From Marsupella aquatica (lineage: Eukaryota > Marchantiophyta), in assembly GCA_973895155.1 (NCBI GenBank), contig OZ316896.1:16926001-16990000 (forward strand): a stretch of DNA of 64,000 nucleotides. Direction: 5' to 3'. Numbering within the stretch: position 1 is the first letter of the stretch; each line of letters starts with the position of its first letter. The translations under genes and the position numbers were made by a program. The notes under the pieces were generated by a model, which searched no databases, was not told where the DNA came from, and saw only the letters and a list, made by a program, of their open reading frames with translations. Shown one piece after another: positions 47,971 through 59,685 of the stretch.

Positions 47971-50900
47971 TCTCGATTAAGAGATATCACAATCTCGTCA
48001 CTGTCACAAACTTAGCCGCTACAAATTGATTTATTTGATTACGTCACCATCACTTGTCCACAATGCTTGCTTCCCGACTTGAATTGTTCGCATTTCTTAG
48101 ATAGTCTTCAACTAAAGCTCACTCTAAATACAGGTTGACGCCAAATGCAGCCTATATGTCAAAGAAACAATTGTTGATCTTCCCCTCACACCATAACTTT
48201 CTTAAATAAAAATAACTACAAATCCTTTGTTTGAAGTGACGGCTCGTTCGTTTTGTGTGTTCTTCCCACCAAATTGACAAGCACTCTTTTGCCAACAGCT
48301 GAGTGTTGTGCTCTAGTCTGTCTTGTGGCGGTAATGCTCAATGTAACTCACAAACAATCAATCAAGAATGGTTGAAAGATGATTTTTCCAATGTGTAAGC
48401 AAAACCTATAAGAAAACTCAATTCCTCCACATTCAACCTTCCGTTTGATAGATCTCTATCTTTTGAGTATTTGTTTTTGTACGAGCACACACCAACACCA
48501 TCGGGAGACTCAAAACCGTTGGTTACCGCCTTGATGAAAATTGATTTCACTTAATCATACAAACATTCCTTGGATGAACATGGGGGTCCACGGATTAATT
48601 TTACCTTGTAGCGGCTGTGACTACAACCCATTTGTTCATGTAGGGAAGACTGTCAACTGGAGGGAACTAACCCCAGGGAGGACTGGCGACCTCTCCCCTA
48701 CCCAAGTCAACTTTTGGTGAGCAAGAGTTGCCCTCGATGAGGATGTGTTCACAATTAAAAAATGATCCATTTTTTAAAGAAGATTAAGCAGTTTCGGCCC
48801 ATAAGAGTTAGGTGCAACTGAAAAACGAGTAGTTCAATTTCCAAGGAAAAATGAGTTGTTGAACGAGATTTGGCAAGATTGGAAGGGGCTGTGGAAGGAC
48901 AAGTAAGTTGAGGCATGGTGATGGGACTCTAGAGTTAATACAAAACATACACAAAAACGCAGCGTGAAGTAAATTGCCTGGAGGGGAAATTGAACTCTTC
49001 CATTGTCCAAAAAAAACATCCTGCCAGGAGGAATTCAAATACAAAGAGGCGCAACGAGGCCTGGGATTCCCTAACCCCCCCAAACCGTTGAGTCCCAGGT
49101 GGCGACTTGCACAAAACGTGCATCCTTGGAGGGGGCGAGCCAGGAAATGCTAGGGAGAGGAGAGCGGCTACTTTACTCCAGGGGCGGGTGGGAGGGAGTG
49201 GCAATTTTGGCAAAAAAAATTAAATTCTCGAAAAAAAACTTAAATGAAAATATTTTGTGGCAAAGAACTTCGGTTTTAGGTTAGGCTTGAAGTGAAATTT
49301 AAAAATCAAACTCTGTCCTCAACTGTGCCCGCCCATGCAACGGAGTAGGTTTTGAGGGCCCATCAAACGCGGCCCCGCCATTGGAAGCACGCATTGACGA
49401 AGGCTCCCTCGTGTTCTGTACGGTGCTGGTGCCCGCCAGTCCCTCCCAGAGTCCCAGAAGTGGGTCCCATGGAGTCAGGTGAAGTCCCCTCACTTCCTGA
49501 CTCCCCGATCACACGATAAGCCAATAAGGGCCGTACCTTGCATGGGAAAACGCACCCCCGCACAACCGTACCTCGGGACACCTACGGCTTTGTACGGTGG
49601 ACTCAGGGCTGACCGTTTTCTCCCTCCTAGAATTTTACATTAATTTGCTTTTTGACTCTGGCTCTTGGTTTACCGGGGCTTTTACTGCCTTCTTTTTCTT
49701 TCTTTTCTTTATCTCTTATTTGTTTGCTGTTGTGGGAGCAAACCAAAGCTAGAATGGACCGCGATGTTTGTCATTACCTATCCCATGGATGTGTAAAATT
49801 ATCTGCTAGTTTTCACCATAAACAAAAACATGTTGGCTGAGTTTGGAATGGACTTTTATTGAAAGAGTCATTAAGTTGTTTGTGATGAATAGCAATTTTT
49901 GGGAAGAATAATTCACTATTGTGAAAGACTCCCTTAGTAGTTTGGGGCTGAGTAGGATAAGACTATTCTTGGTGTGGTTTTGTTGCTGTAGACTTTATTA
50001 AGAATGGAGGCCCCAATGGTGTCTGCAGCAGCCACTCCTAAACTCACTAAACATTATTTTCATAAGCTTTTGACCATGTGTTTATGGCCAAAAGCCATCA
50101 TAGGCAACTGTGAAGTTTTAAAACGTTTGGAGGCTCCCTAGTAGCCAGTTTTCCACCTGATAAGGGATCCCAGTAGTCAGAATCCAATGGTCCTCCTTTA
50201 AATCTAGTCAGATCGAGCTCTCAAAAATTAATCTGTGAAAACTAAGTGATGAATATCCATAAGATCTTCTCCTTCACACACTCCTCACACTTCAAACAAG
50301 GTTCGTCACTCTGGGCGGAAAAGAAGCGAAAAAGAAATGTAAAAAAACAACCCTTATAAACTGACCCTGCTATCTTTGAATAAACCCAGATCGCAGCATA
50401 ATTATATGGTAAAACTCGCCGAGATGAAGACCGATGCTGACACGAGAAGCTGACCGAGGTGACCCCGGTCAAATCAGCAGGTACCCACCTACCATCATCA
50501 AGTCCACCTGATGATGAATGAAGGTAGAATTAATGGTACTAGAGTACCGTACTGGACCTCCACCTCACGAGTCACGACTATCAAAGCAACTCAGTGAGCA
50601 TGCGCTCTGAATTTTGGGTCATGGATGATGGATTCCAGAATTGCACGACTGTAGCAGTGTAGTGCTTCGATTAGCTCTAGTACTGTACGATTTGGGGGCA
50701 ACCCAGCTCACGACGCACTCACCCTCCCTCTGTCATCCCCTCCAGACTTCCAGAGTGCAGATAACGTCACTTCACCCACTAATAATGAATGTGCACCATG
50801 GATTATACAGTCGCCTCTCTCTCTAAGGGCACACTCCATAAACACTTACACTCGATTAGTGCAGGTCATCTTGTTTTTACTTTCTTTTTTTTACAATCTT

Positions 50901-51353
50901 TAAGTGCTGTTTCTAAACGCACATAGTCCTAGAATCAATTCGCTAAGCAACAACTTTATAAATGCTTACCTTTGATCAGTGTCTCTATGCTCGTAGAGGT
51001 AAATGCACAAAATCCTGAAATTGCATTTACGGATAAATGCATGCCCATTCTTAGTAGAGAATGCACTTAAGGAGGGTTGGCATAGAATTAGGGCAGGGAT
51101 ACAAGGTATGAGGGTGACTACTCACTAATGGAAGGGCTCTAAATTTAACAAAGGAATCTAAACAAGTGCACTTATCAATAAGTGCACTTTTTATGGGGGG
51201 TGCATTTATCAATGAATGCAACACCTAGTTTGGTGCATGCCAGATCCATGTTCCCAAGAGTGTGCACTTATAAGAGTCAACTGCATAGCATACTGCCAAA
51301 CACATCAAAGGCCCCAAACCTGGAGACATGGTCCCAAAGGTGAACAACCTAAT
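47971..51353. other. intergenic, no gene recognised
   Basis: No supported gene. A 62-codon reverse frame at 48362-48550 is unrecognised. A perfect palindrome with 12-bp arms and a 2-base centre (AAGTGCACTTAT CA ...) is at 51164-51189, within a stretch rich in gtgcayttat phrases (50860-51250). Confidence 0.45.
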
Positions 51354-51538
51354 AAAAAGGGGAAAGGGGAAAGACTCCAAGGAGACCAAAGAACCCCATA
51401 AAATGAGGAAAGGGGGAATACTCCAAGGAGACCCAAGAACCCAATAAAAAGAAGAAAGGGCGAAGACTCCAAGGCGACCAAAGGACGCAATAAAAGTGGG
51501 AAAGTGGGAAGACTCCAAGGAGAACAAAGAGGGCCCAC
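51354..51538 (+). repeat. 46-bp tandem repeat, four units
   Basis: Units of 46 bp (the last 47) share a purine-rich gaaaggg run followed by actccaaggagacc and aagaaccc, starting at 51354, 51400, 51446 and 51492. The period is not a multiple of three, so the overlapping reverse frames are artefacts of the repeat. Confidence 0.88.
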
Positions 51539-51599
51539 AAACCTAAGTCCTAGCCACAACAAAAGAACTTGTTGAGAAAAAGCCTACAAAGGTAAAGAG

Positions 51600-51780
51600 A
51601 AGACAATTCTTTGTTATACTCTCAGAGTTTAGGGATAGACACCGTTTACATCCAAACTTTCCTTTTTGGACGAAGGACCAAATGAATGAGAACATGGATT
51701 TCAATTCTTTCGTGTAGGAGTCTGAGGGATAGACACCGTTCAAGGAATTGTTTACACCCCACTGAATGTGGAGCGTGTAT
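51600..51780 (+). repeat. dispersed module with gagggatagacaccgtt and tttacatcc
   Basis: Two diverged units (tcagagttta-gggatagacacc... and tctgagggatagacacc...). Each is followed by a tttacatcc/tttacacc piece, a gaatg and a gg(a/t)gcgtgg or acatggattt piece. Related units occur at 59540-59640 and 63010-63310. Confidence 0.6.
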
Positions 51781-52199
51781 TACAATACTCTCTTAGTTTT
51801 TTTATATATCAAACCAAAGAAGAACTTAACCAGGCCCTTTCCCCATTTTGTGTACTTGATGGGACCAAAGATGTATTAGACTTAACCAGGTCCTTTCGAG
51901 CCATTAAAAGTATTTAAATGCGTTTACACCTCTCACTTATAAGCAGTCTACATCAGGCCCTTTTCTAATACAGGGCGCCACCACTTGACTTGGGGTGCAA
52001 TGCAATCTGCAGATTGTTAACTTTTAGTAAAACGTAGTATTTCATTGGATGACAGAATGAACTTGAGCTGAAGGTTGTTCTGTGTGATCTATGAAGTTCA
52101 AGCTCTAACTGAACAAATTTGGGAACTTTTGCATATCTTCGACACTCAATCCTATATCCTCAAAAACCATGGGAAAAACCATCTCCAGGACGTAGCTGG

Positions 52200-52543
52200 T
52201 GTTAGATATTGCTCTAGTCTTGTGTCTCTTGTGCTAACCACAGTTAGGCTAACTCGGGTTAGGACCTAGCTAAGGTTAGCGGTAGTGCTGTTGTGCATAT
52301 AGCCAGGGCTGATGCCAGACCCTGGTGGAACTTAGGCTCATTGTTACGGAGCTAGTTGAGAGATAGGGAGAGCTTGTGCTGTGGATGCTTGGTATGGCCG
52401 GTCGGCCTAGAGTGCAGTAAAGCTCTTGTGTGTTCCCGTGGACGTAGCCTCATGTGGAGGTGAACCACGTATCTCTCTGTGTCGACTATTGTGCGTTGGA
52501 TGGTTCATGGGCTTGCCGTTGCGAATGTCGTCTATGCTCAACA
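52200..52543 (+). repeat. copia B 5' LTR
   Basis: Starts TGTTAGATATTG and ends CTCAACA two bases before the primer binding site. It carries the R/U5-like block CCCGTGGACGTAGCC...GAACCACGTA, typical of plant copia LTRs. Confidence 0.96.
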
Positions 52544-52545
52544 AG

Positions 52546-52557
52546 TGGTATCAGAGC
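52546..52557 (+). promoter_or_regulatory. copia B primer binding site
   Basis: TGGTATCAGAGC, complementary to the 3' end of initiator methionine tRNA. Confidence 0.95.
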
Positions 52558-54049
52558 ATGCTTGGGAGGTGACGAGGTTTTTTCATGACAGGTTTTTTCC
52601 AGCGTTCATTGTCGATGGTACATTCAGAGTTTCGTCGCATGAAACTCGGTTGTGTGTGGCTGAGCGGATAGGTTAGTGAGAGGGCATTCTAACGGTGGTT
52701 AGAGCTCGCTGATCGGTATCCGTGGTGCGGAGGAATTGAAGTTTGCGTCGTTTAGGGTTTATTCGTGTTCGACGGTATTTCGGGGGAGAAACCAGAGATC
52801 ATTTCTTCAACGGTGTGAGCTGTGCGGTGTGCGGGGCATCGCATGTGATAGTTCAAGTTGAAGGTTGGAGCGTGCTGGTCGTTTTGGTATCTAGTTTGCT
52901 GACGTTTGCGGAACGAGTGCGTCGTGACGAGTGAAGGAGGCGTTCTGGTTTTTTGACAAGCTATGGTGCTTGTTTTTCCCTGAACCGGATTACTCATCGT
53001 GACGCTTGACTCGGAGGAAGAAACGCGAAGTGCTGAGGCTCAACGGAGAGATCGTGGCGAGACGGTCGTTTTGAGTCCGGGATTGGCACTTGACGCGGAG
53101 TGAAGGCGACGCAACAGAAGTTCTTTCTCTGGTGGAGCTTCAGACGTGCCGGTGCAATTCGGAAACATTTTCATGTCGGCGGTCATACTTTTCTCATTGG
53201 AAACCAAAGCGGAGGCGGCTGAGGTTTGTAACACGGCCTTTGTGTCATTTTGGGCACATTTTTAAGGTTAGTTTAGGGCATTTTTTGCCCCAATACGGCC
53301 CCAATACCCGGCAAACCAAGTTCGCCATACGCCCCGGCGCGCACACCGGCCTCCCACACCCCTTCAAGCGTGAAAATGTGCTTTTTTGGGCCCAAATACG
53401 GCCAAAAACGCCCATATACGGCCCAAAATGAAAAAATACATGCGTTTTGACCCCTTTAAACCTATTTTTTCACGTTTTTTGCTGTTTATACGCTATTCTA
53501 GCCGCGAATACGGGCGCCTTTGCCAGGGGCTTTAAGACCCCTTTAGAGTGTGTTTTTCTGAATTTTTTTCTCTCCTCCTCCTCATTGGTTGTGCATCATC
53601 CCGGGCCCTGTGACCCTCCGTTTTAACCGCTCCGACAGGGGGAACGGCCCCCTGTGAGCCCTGTTGTACTGTGCGGGAATATTCCCGAAAAACAGAGAGC
53701 TGTTTTTCGGCCGTCACACAAAGATTCCGTCCTCCGCACGCTAACTTTTTTGGTTCTTTTTTGGTGAGGACGTTGCCACTAGAGTTAGCAACGCGGCGCA
53801 CCAATCACATTGCGATTTCAACGATGGGTTGTACTAGTTATTTCGGTTATTCTCCGAGGTGGTCAAAACGGGGGAGTTTCCCAAGGTTTTACCCACCCCG
53901 GCCAAAATTTGAATAATTTTTCCGTCGAATTTTGATTTTGATTTCGGATTTCAGTATTGGACTCCTAGCTTCGTGGGCTACGCGGCAATGTTGAGTTTTG
54001 AGTTTTGTGAGAAGTTTCAAAAAAAGACGTTTTTTTGTGATTGTTTCAT
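52558..54049 (+). other. copia B untranslated leader
   Basis: About 1.5 kb between the primer binding site and the gag ATG, with no coding evidence. It includes a run of atacggcc-type motifs at about 53290-53425. The leader is long for a copia element and probably holds packaging or expression signals. Confidence 0.65.
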
Positions 54050-55105
54050 ATGAGTGACTCGGAGGATACTGGAAGAATTGGCGTCGGTGGAGCTTTAGGA
54101 TCGCGAAGGTCAGACGGTGAGTCTGAGGAGGAGCTGCTACCATTTGAGGAGGAACTAGTGACACCGGTACGATCACCGGTGCGGCGTGCAGTGGAGGAAG
54201 CTGTGTTACTACCAGAGCTGTCGGTAGTAGGGAAGAAGAGGGAGATGGCTAGATTTGGAGGAGTGAAGTTTGAGGTGGAGAAGTACGATGGTCGTACTGA
54301 TTACTTGCTCTGGGAGAAGCAAGTGAAGGGTGTTCTACGGGCCATGGGCTTAGCTCATCTGCTTTCATCGCGAGAGCAGTATGATGGAGAGGAGGAGATT
54401 TCAGTGAGGCAATGGAGACAGGAGCAGGTGATTGCTGTCAATGCAGTGATGCTATATCTCAAGCCGCACATCATCAAGCAGCTGGATGATTATGCGGATT
54501 GCGCGTCATTGTTCAAGGCTCTAAGAGAGAAGTACTACCGGGAAGATGCGTCAGACCGGCTGTACAAGAAGTCTCTCTTGATGAGCCTCAGGCTCAAGGA
54601 AGGGAGCAAGATGCAGGATCACCTGGATGAGTTTGACAGTCTAGCGGTTGATCTGTCAAACCTGGGAAAAGGAGTTGAAGATAAGGATAAGGCCTTGCTT
54701 CTGCTAAGCTCCTTACCGCCGTCATATCAGGGCTTGAAACAGGTGCTCTTGTACAGAGATATGAAGTCCATTTCGTATAATGAGGTGGTGAACTCATTAC
54801 TGTCTGATGATGCTCAGAAGAAGCTGGGTCAATCACAGATAGCATCTTCTTGTGGCACTGCGCTCAATGTGAATAGGGGAAGAGTAGCGCAATGCACGAA
54901 TGGGCAAAACAGGTTTAGATCTACATCACGAGGGAGATCTAAATCCAGAGGGAAATCGCAAGAGAGGAAGCCTCTTGCATGTTGGAATTGTGGCAAGCCT
55001 GACCACATGAAAAGGGATTGTCGAGTAAAGGTACCTACTGCCTCTGCTAATGCGGCATCGAGCTCGCATGAGGTAGATTTACTCGATGATGATGACATAT
55101 TGTGA
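54050..55105 (+). pseudogene. copia B gag
   Basis: ATG at 54050 opens a frame of about 350 codons. It has an acidic/Ser-rich N-terminal stretch of about 65 residues, then the Gag core (FEVEKYDGRTDYLLWEKQV; LLLLSSLPPSYQ) and a CCHC zinc knuckle CWNCGKPDHMKRDC near 54985-55020. It ends at a TGA (55103-55105) that lies in frame with the protease. In most plant copia elements gag and pol form one frame, so this stop is probably a lesion, though a programmed stop cannot be excluded. Gag forms the virus-like particle that carries element RNA. Confidence 0.85.
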
Positions 55106-58100
55106 TGTCAAGGTTATGCTCTCAACGTAATGTCAAATCCAGGTAGTGATGACTGGATTCTAGATAGTGCATGTACTTTTCACATTTGCTCTAGGAGAAA
55201 TTGTTTCAGTTCTTACAGGGTTTCCAATGGATCAGTGTTGATGGGAAATGGAATCCCATGTCAAGTTGTTGGACTTGGATCTGTAAGATTTTAGATGTTT
55301 GATGGAGTTGTGAGAACGTTGAGGAATGTGAGACATATTCCCAGCATGATGAAAAATCTCATTTCACTTGGAGTTTTAGAAGCAAATGGTCATCAGTGGA
55401 GCTCTGCTAATGATATCCTTCAGGTTTCAACTGGTACTAAAGTTGTATTGAAGGGAAAGAGACATAGCAATCTATAGGTTTTGGAGGGCAGTGTAGTTTG
55501 TGATGAAGCCAATGTAACCTTATCTCATGAGGAGACGGCCCGGCTGTGGCACTTCCGTTTGGGCCACATGAGTGAAAAAGGTTTGGTTATTCTTCAGAAG
55601 AAAGGATTACTTTCTAATTTGCAATCTTGTAAGTTGGAATTTTGTGAGCACTGTGTGCTAGGGAAACAGCACAGAAAACCCTTCGGAGTTGGAACTCACA
55701 CCAGCAAGGAGGTACTTGAGTATGTACATAGTGATGTGTGGGGTCCAGCCCCTACTCCCTCACATTCTGGACGGTTATACTATGTCACGTTCATAGACGA
55801 TTACTCAAGGTATGTGTGGATATACTTTCTACACAATAAGTCTGATATTTTTGCCACTTTTAAGGAGTGGAAAGCCCAAGTTGAGAATCAGACTGGTAAT
55901 AAGGTGAGATATCTTCGATCGGATAACGGCGGTGAATACAGTTCCGGGGAATTTGGAACGTATTGTAAGGAGAAGGGGATTACCCGCCATCTCACAACAA
56001 GTTATACTCCTCAGCAAAATGGTGTTTCTGAGAGACTCAACCAAACACTATTGGACCGCTCGAGGAGTATGTTGAGTCAATCATGCTTACCACATGAGTT
56101 TTGGGCTGAAGTTGTCAACACTGCAGCTTATTTGGTAATTTTTTCTCCATCCAGTTCTATTGGATTCAAGACGCCATTTGAAATGAGGTACGGGCGTCCA
56201 GCAGATTACTCACATCTGAGGATTTTTGGATGTGATGCTTATGTGCTTACACCTTCCCAGCTTTGATCCAAGCTGGAGTCCAAGTCGAAGAAGTGCATTT
56301 TCCTTGGTTATCATAAAGGTGTGAAGGGTTATAGGTTATGGGATCCAGTAACCTATAAGCTAATTATCAGTAGAGATGTGTCCTTTAATGAATCCAGATC
56401 ATCAAAGGAGGGGGAAAGTTCTTAGGACTCCCATACTGACAAGGGGAAATCTCCCATCCCGGACCGGGTTGAGGGGGAGATTAGTCATGATGCAGTTCAT
56501 GACAAGAGAGATGGAGAAACTCCGGGCTTGGAGCTGGTTCCTGTGATGGAACAAGAGGAGCAAATTGTTGTTGGGGTACCTCAAATTCAACCAGCAGCAG
56601 CAACAGATCAGCCAGAGTCATCTACTAGAAGAACTTCCAGTCGTTCTACTAGAGCTCCTACCAGGTATGGTCAATGGGCAGACTCATCTAAGCTAGATGA
56701 TATTGACATTGCACCTGATGAAGGTGGACAACAAGTGGATTTACAAGTTGAAGGATAGTACTTCAGAGGGTGGAGACAAGATCTACAAGGCAAGGCTTGT
56801 TGCCAAGGGATTCACTCAGGAGAAAGGAGTGGATTACAATGAGGTTTTTTCACCGGTTGCTAAGTATTCCACAATTCGAATCTTGTGTCAGCTTGTTGTG
56901 TTTTTTAATTTGGTGATGGATCAGATGGATGTTGTTACTGCTTTTCTCTATGGCAACTTGGAAGAGATGATCTTCATGAGACAGCCACTAGGCTTTATGA
57001 AAAAGGGCCAAGAGAACTTAGTTTGCAGATTGCTCAAATCCTGGTATGGATTGAAGCAGTCTCCCAGACAGTGGAACAAGCGGTTTGATAATTTCATGCT
57101 TGCTCAAGGTTTTACAAGGATGGTGTATGATCCTTTGTGTGTATACGAAATCAGTCAAGAATGATGTATTTGGTTTCATCATTTTGGTGATCTATGTGGA
57201 TGACATGCTAATTGTGGTTAAAGATCAATCTGAGGTTGACAGTCTCAAGGCAAAATTGAGCGTTGAATTCAGGATGAAGGATCTTGGTAAGGCCAAGAGG
57301 ATCTTAGGGATGGAGATTTTTAGGAACTCTGAGACTGGACAGTTGTGCTTGAGTCAAGGCCAGTATGCGAGGAAAGTACTTGCACGATTCAACATGGAGA
57401 ACTGTAAGCCAGTGAGTATTCCTTTAGCTTCACATTTCAAGTTATCATCGGCTTTCTCTCCTACGGATGCTGTGGAGAAAGGTCTGATGGCTAAGATTCC
57501 TTATGAGAAGGCAGTAGGCAGTCTGATGTATTTGATGACTTGTACTAGGCCTGACTTGGCCCTAGCGATGGGCAAGGTTAGCAGATTCATGTCAAATCCA
57601 GGGAAGGTACATTGGGAAGCTGTGAAATGGATTCTCAGGTATGTGAAGGGAACACAGGACTATGGATTACTATTTGATAACAGATCAAATAGAATGTTAG
57701 TTGGCTATGTAGATTCTGACTATGGAGGCTGTCTGGATACAAGGAGATTTACAACTGGGTTTGTATACACTCTTGGAGGAGGATGTATCAGTTGGAAATC
57801 TACCTTGCAGAAGTGCATATCTCAGTCTACTACAGAAGCAGAGTATGTTGCAGCAGCAGAAGCTGCAAAGGAAGCAATTTGGTTGGATAAGTTGATCGCG
57901 GAGATGGGTTTAGAGCATGGAAAAATGACTCTAAACTGTGATAGTCAGAGTGCTCTTCACTTGGCTGCTAACCAGGTGATGGATAGCAGGGTGAAACACA
58001 TTGATATCAGGTACCATTTTATCAGGCAAGCAGTGTCTGATAAAACTTTTGAGCTAGTCAAGATTGATGGAAAGCTCAATCCCGCTGATGCCTTTACCAA

Positions 58101-58161
58101 AGTGATTCCTTTGGAGAGTTTCTCAAGACACCGTACTACTTTGCAGGTTTTGCAGTTGTAG
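55106..58161 (+). pseudogene. copia B pol (protease, integrase, RT, RNase H)
   Basis: Protease signature WILDSACTFHIC near 55156-55190. Integrase has the zinc motif ([17 protein letters not shown]) and DDE residues ([23 protein letters not shown]). RT begins within KWIYKLKD, RLVAKGFTQEKGVDYNEVFS and ends with the catalytic YVDDMLIVV at about 57195. RNase H has STTEAEYVAAAEAAKEAIWL. Lesions in the shared frame: TAG at 55292, TAG at 55475, TGA at 56264, TAG at 56423. A deletion near 56720 removes the expected linker and N-terminal RT sequence and shifts the frame. A one-base insertion lies near 57135. Domains remain clear but no full polyprotein can be made. Confidence 0.9.
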
Positions 58162-58354
58162 TGCAAGTAGAGTTATTTAGCAATGTGTTACTATTTGTAT
58201 ATGGATTACTCATTCCTGTTAGGCTACGGCTTAGTTCTAGTTAACCCTTAGTTAACCCTTGTGGTTTTTAGGGGGAGACCTGGTTTGGTGATTGTCTAGA
58301 ACTTCCCGCTGAGGATTCCATATGGTAGCATTTAGTCCAGTCCCCAAGACAAGA

Positions 58355-58368
58355 GTCAAGGGGGAGTT
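58355..58368 (+). promoter_or_regulatory. copia B polypurine tract
   Basis: AAGGGGGAG immediately before the 3' LTR start, the plus-strand primer site for LTR retroelements. Confidence 0.85.
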
Positions 58369-58712
58369 TGTTAGATATTGCTCTAGTCTTGTGTCTCTTG
58401 TGCTAACCACAGTTAGGCTAACTCGGGTTAGGACCTAGCTAAGGTTAGCGGTAGTGTTGTTGTGCATATAGCCAGGGCTGATGCCAGACCCTGGTGGAAC
58501 TTAGGCTCATTGTTACGGAGCTAGTTGAGAGATAGGGAGAGCTTGTGCTGTGGATGCTTGGTATGGCCGGTCGGCCTAGAGTGCAGTAAAGCTCTTGTGT
58601 GTTCCCGTGGACGTAGCCTCATGTGGAGGTGAACCACGTATCTCTCTGTGTCGACTATTGTGCGTTGGATGGTTCATGGGCTTGCCGTTGCGAATGTCGT
58701 CTATGCTCAACA
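58369..58712 (+). repeat. copia B 3' LTR
   Basis: Same length and sequence as the 5' LTR except one base seen by eye. Followed directly by the second GCTGG. Confidence 0.96.
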
Positions 58713-58978
58713 GCTGGAACTGTACAGATCACAACTAACAATTTTTAGCTCAAATAGGGTTCATTTTGTCATCCGATGAAACATTAAATTTTACCAAAAA
58801 TTGACATTCTGCAGTCAGTTTGCGTTGCGCCCTGTTTAGTGGCAAAGGGCCAAATGTAGAGTGCGTTGAAGTGAGAGGCGTAATTGCATTTTAGTACTTT
58901 TGACTACTCACTGTCAAAAGGGCCTGATTAAGTATAAAATCCATCTGACTTTGGTCCCCGTTAAGTCCACAAATATGC

Positions 58979-59135
58979 GCCCAGAGAGGCATGACTTTGT
59001 GGTAGCTCACTTGAATTGAGACTCATAGGTCTTGGGTTCAACTGTTGCGGCTGACACTTCCCAACTATTGTGGCTGACTCTTCCCTTTCTGTGGGGTTTC
59101 ACAGATTTCCCTTTTAAAAAAAAATTAAAAAAAAA
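58979..59135 (+). mobile_element. tRNA-derived SINE
   Basis: About 157 bp with an A-box-like TAGCTCACTTG (59003-59013) and a B-box-like GGTTCAACT (59036-59044) about 33 bases apart, then a T/C-rich body and an A-rich tail (59116-59135). Flanks GTCCACAAATATGC (58965-58978) and GTCCACAATATGC (59136-59148) form a target duplication differing by one A. Short length, Pol III boxes, A-tail and a 13-14 bp duplication together fit a SINE. Confidence 0.78.
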
Positions 59136-59182
59136 GTCCACAATATGCAGGAGCGGCCCGGTTAAGTCCTTCTTTGGTATCA

Positions 59183-59672
59183 AACTGCCAGAGAACAAAA
59201 GCACCATTCCAGGAGACTGGACCCCAAAGGCAAAAAATGCATTAATGGGGGACAGAAAGGAAAATCCTAGTGCAGAAAACCAGAGAAGCATAAAAGTCCC
59301 AGCCTCAGGCATCAACTATGACAAAAGGAATAAAAAGCCCACAAAATTGCAAATGAAGGAGCAAGCCTATTTTAAATCCCTATTGGGTAGCAAAACTGAA
59401 AAGCCTAGTAAAGGTCGAGAATAAACTAGATAGGAGGTTCATGAAGATGTATCATCCCTAAAACCAACAACCTCAACACTCCTCAGAATGGTGAAACCCT
59501 GGGCCAAGTGAATGTGTAACATGGATTCAGTTGAATTTGTTGTACTTTTGTAGTCTGTGAGGACATGCACCTCTTATAAAGAATGGTTTACATCCAAATA
59601 CATGAACAGGGATTCCAATTTCTAATGGTCATTCTTCGTGTATGGCGTTTGTACTTTGGCAAGGCTCTCTTA
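59183..59672. other. non-coding, with a repeat module
   Basis: A Lys/Pro-rich open frame at 59032-59424 overlaps the SINE and foldback arm and is not credible as a gene. At 59540-59640 is one unit of the gaggacatgcacc...tttacatccaaat module seen at 51600 and 63010. Confidence 0.5.
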
Positions 59673-59685
59673 GAGCATCCGCACC
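59673..59685 (+). repeat. Harbinger left TIR
   Basis: GAGCATCCGCACC, a start close to other plant PIF/Tourist termini, next to TTA. Confidence 0.9.

Larger units (their letters stand above)
52200..58712 (+). mobile_element. Ty1/copia retrotransposon B, complete but defective
   Basis: 6513 bp, flanked by a perfect 5-bp target duplication GCTGG (52195-52199 and 58713-58717). LTRs are 52200-52543 and 58369-58712, 344 bp each, beginning TGTTAG and ending CAACA; I see one difference (gctgttg versus gttgttg). PBS, gag, protease, integrase, RT, RNase H and polypurine tract are all present in copia order. The coding region carries five in-frame stops, an internal deletion and a frameshift. Confidence 0.96.
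51808..59182. mobile_element. foldback (long-TIR) element, interrupted by two insertions
   Basis: The left arm (51808 to about 52075) and right arm (about 58740 to 59182) are inverted relatives. Left: atcaaaccaaagaagaactt, taaccaggccctt, gggaccaaag, acctctcactt, cagggcgc, and catcggatgacaaaatgaac-like sequence. The right arm gives matching phrases in reverse complement. The copia element sits in the loop at 52200-58712 and the SINE in the right arm at 58979-59135. Without these, the element would be under 0.9 kb with no coding capacity. Confidence 0.75.

Noticed and set aside
51225-51562. Three overlapping reverse-strand frames with repeated Leu/Phe/Ser/Pro motifs
   Set aside because: They follow the 46-bp tandem repeat; the period is not a multiple of three and no start or domain supports a protein.
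58999-59045. True tRNA gene
   Set aside because: A- and B-box-like motifs are present but no cloverleaf can be formed, and an A-tail with target duplication shows a SINE.
59032-59424. 130-codon + strand frame, Lys/Pro-rich
   Set aside because: It runs through the SINE body, its A-tail and the foldback arm, so it cannot be a conserved gene.
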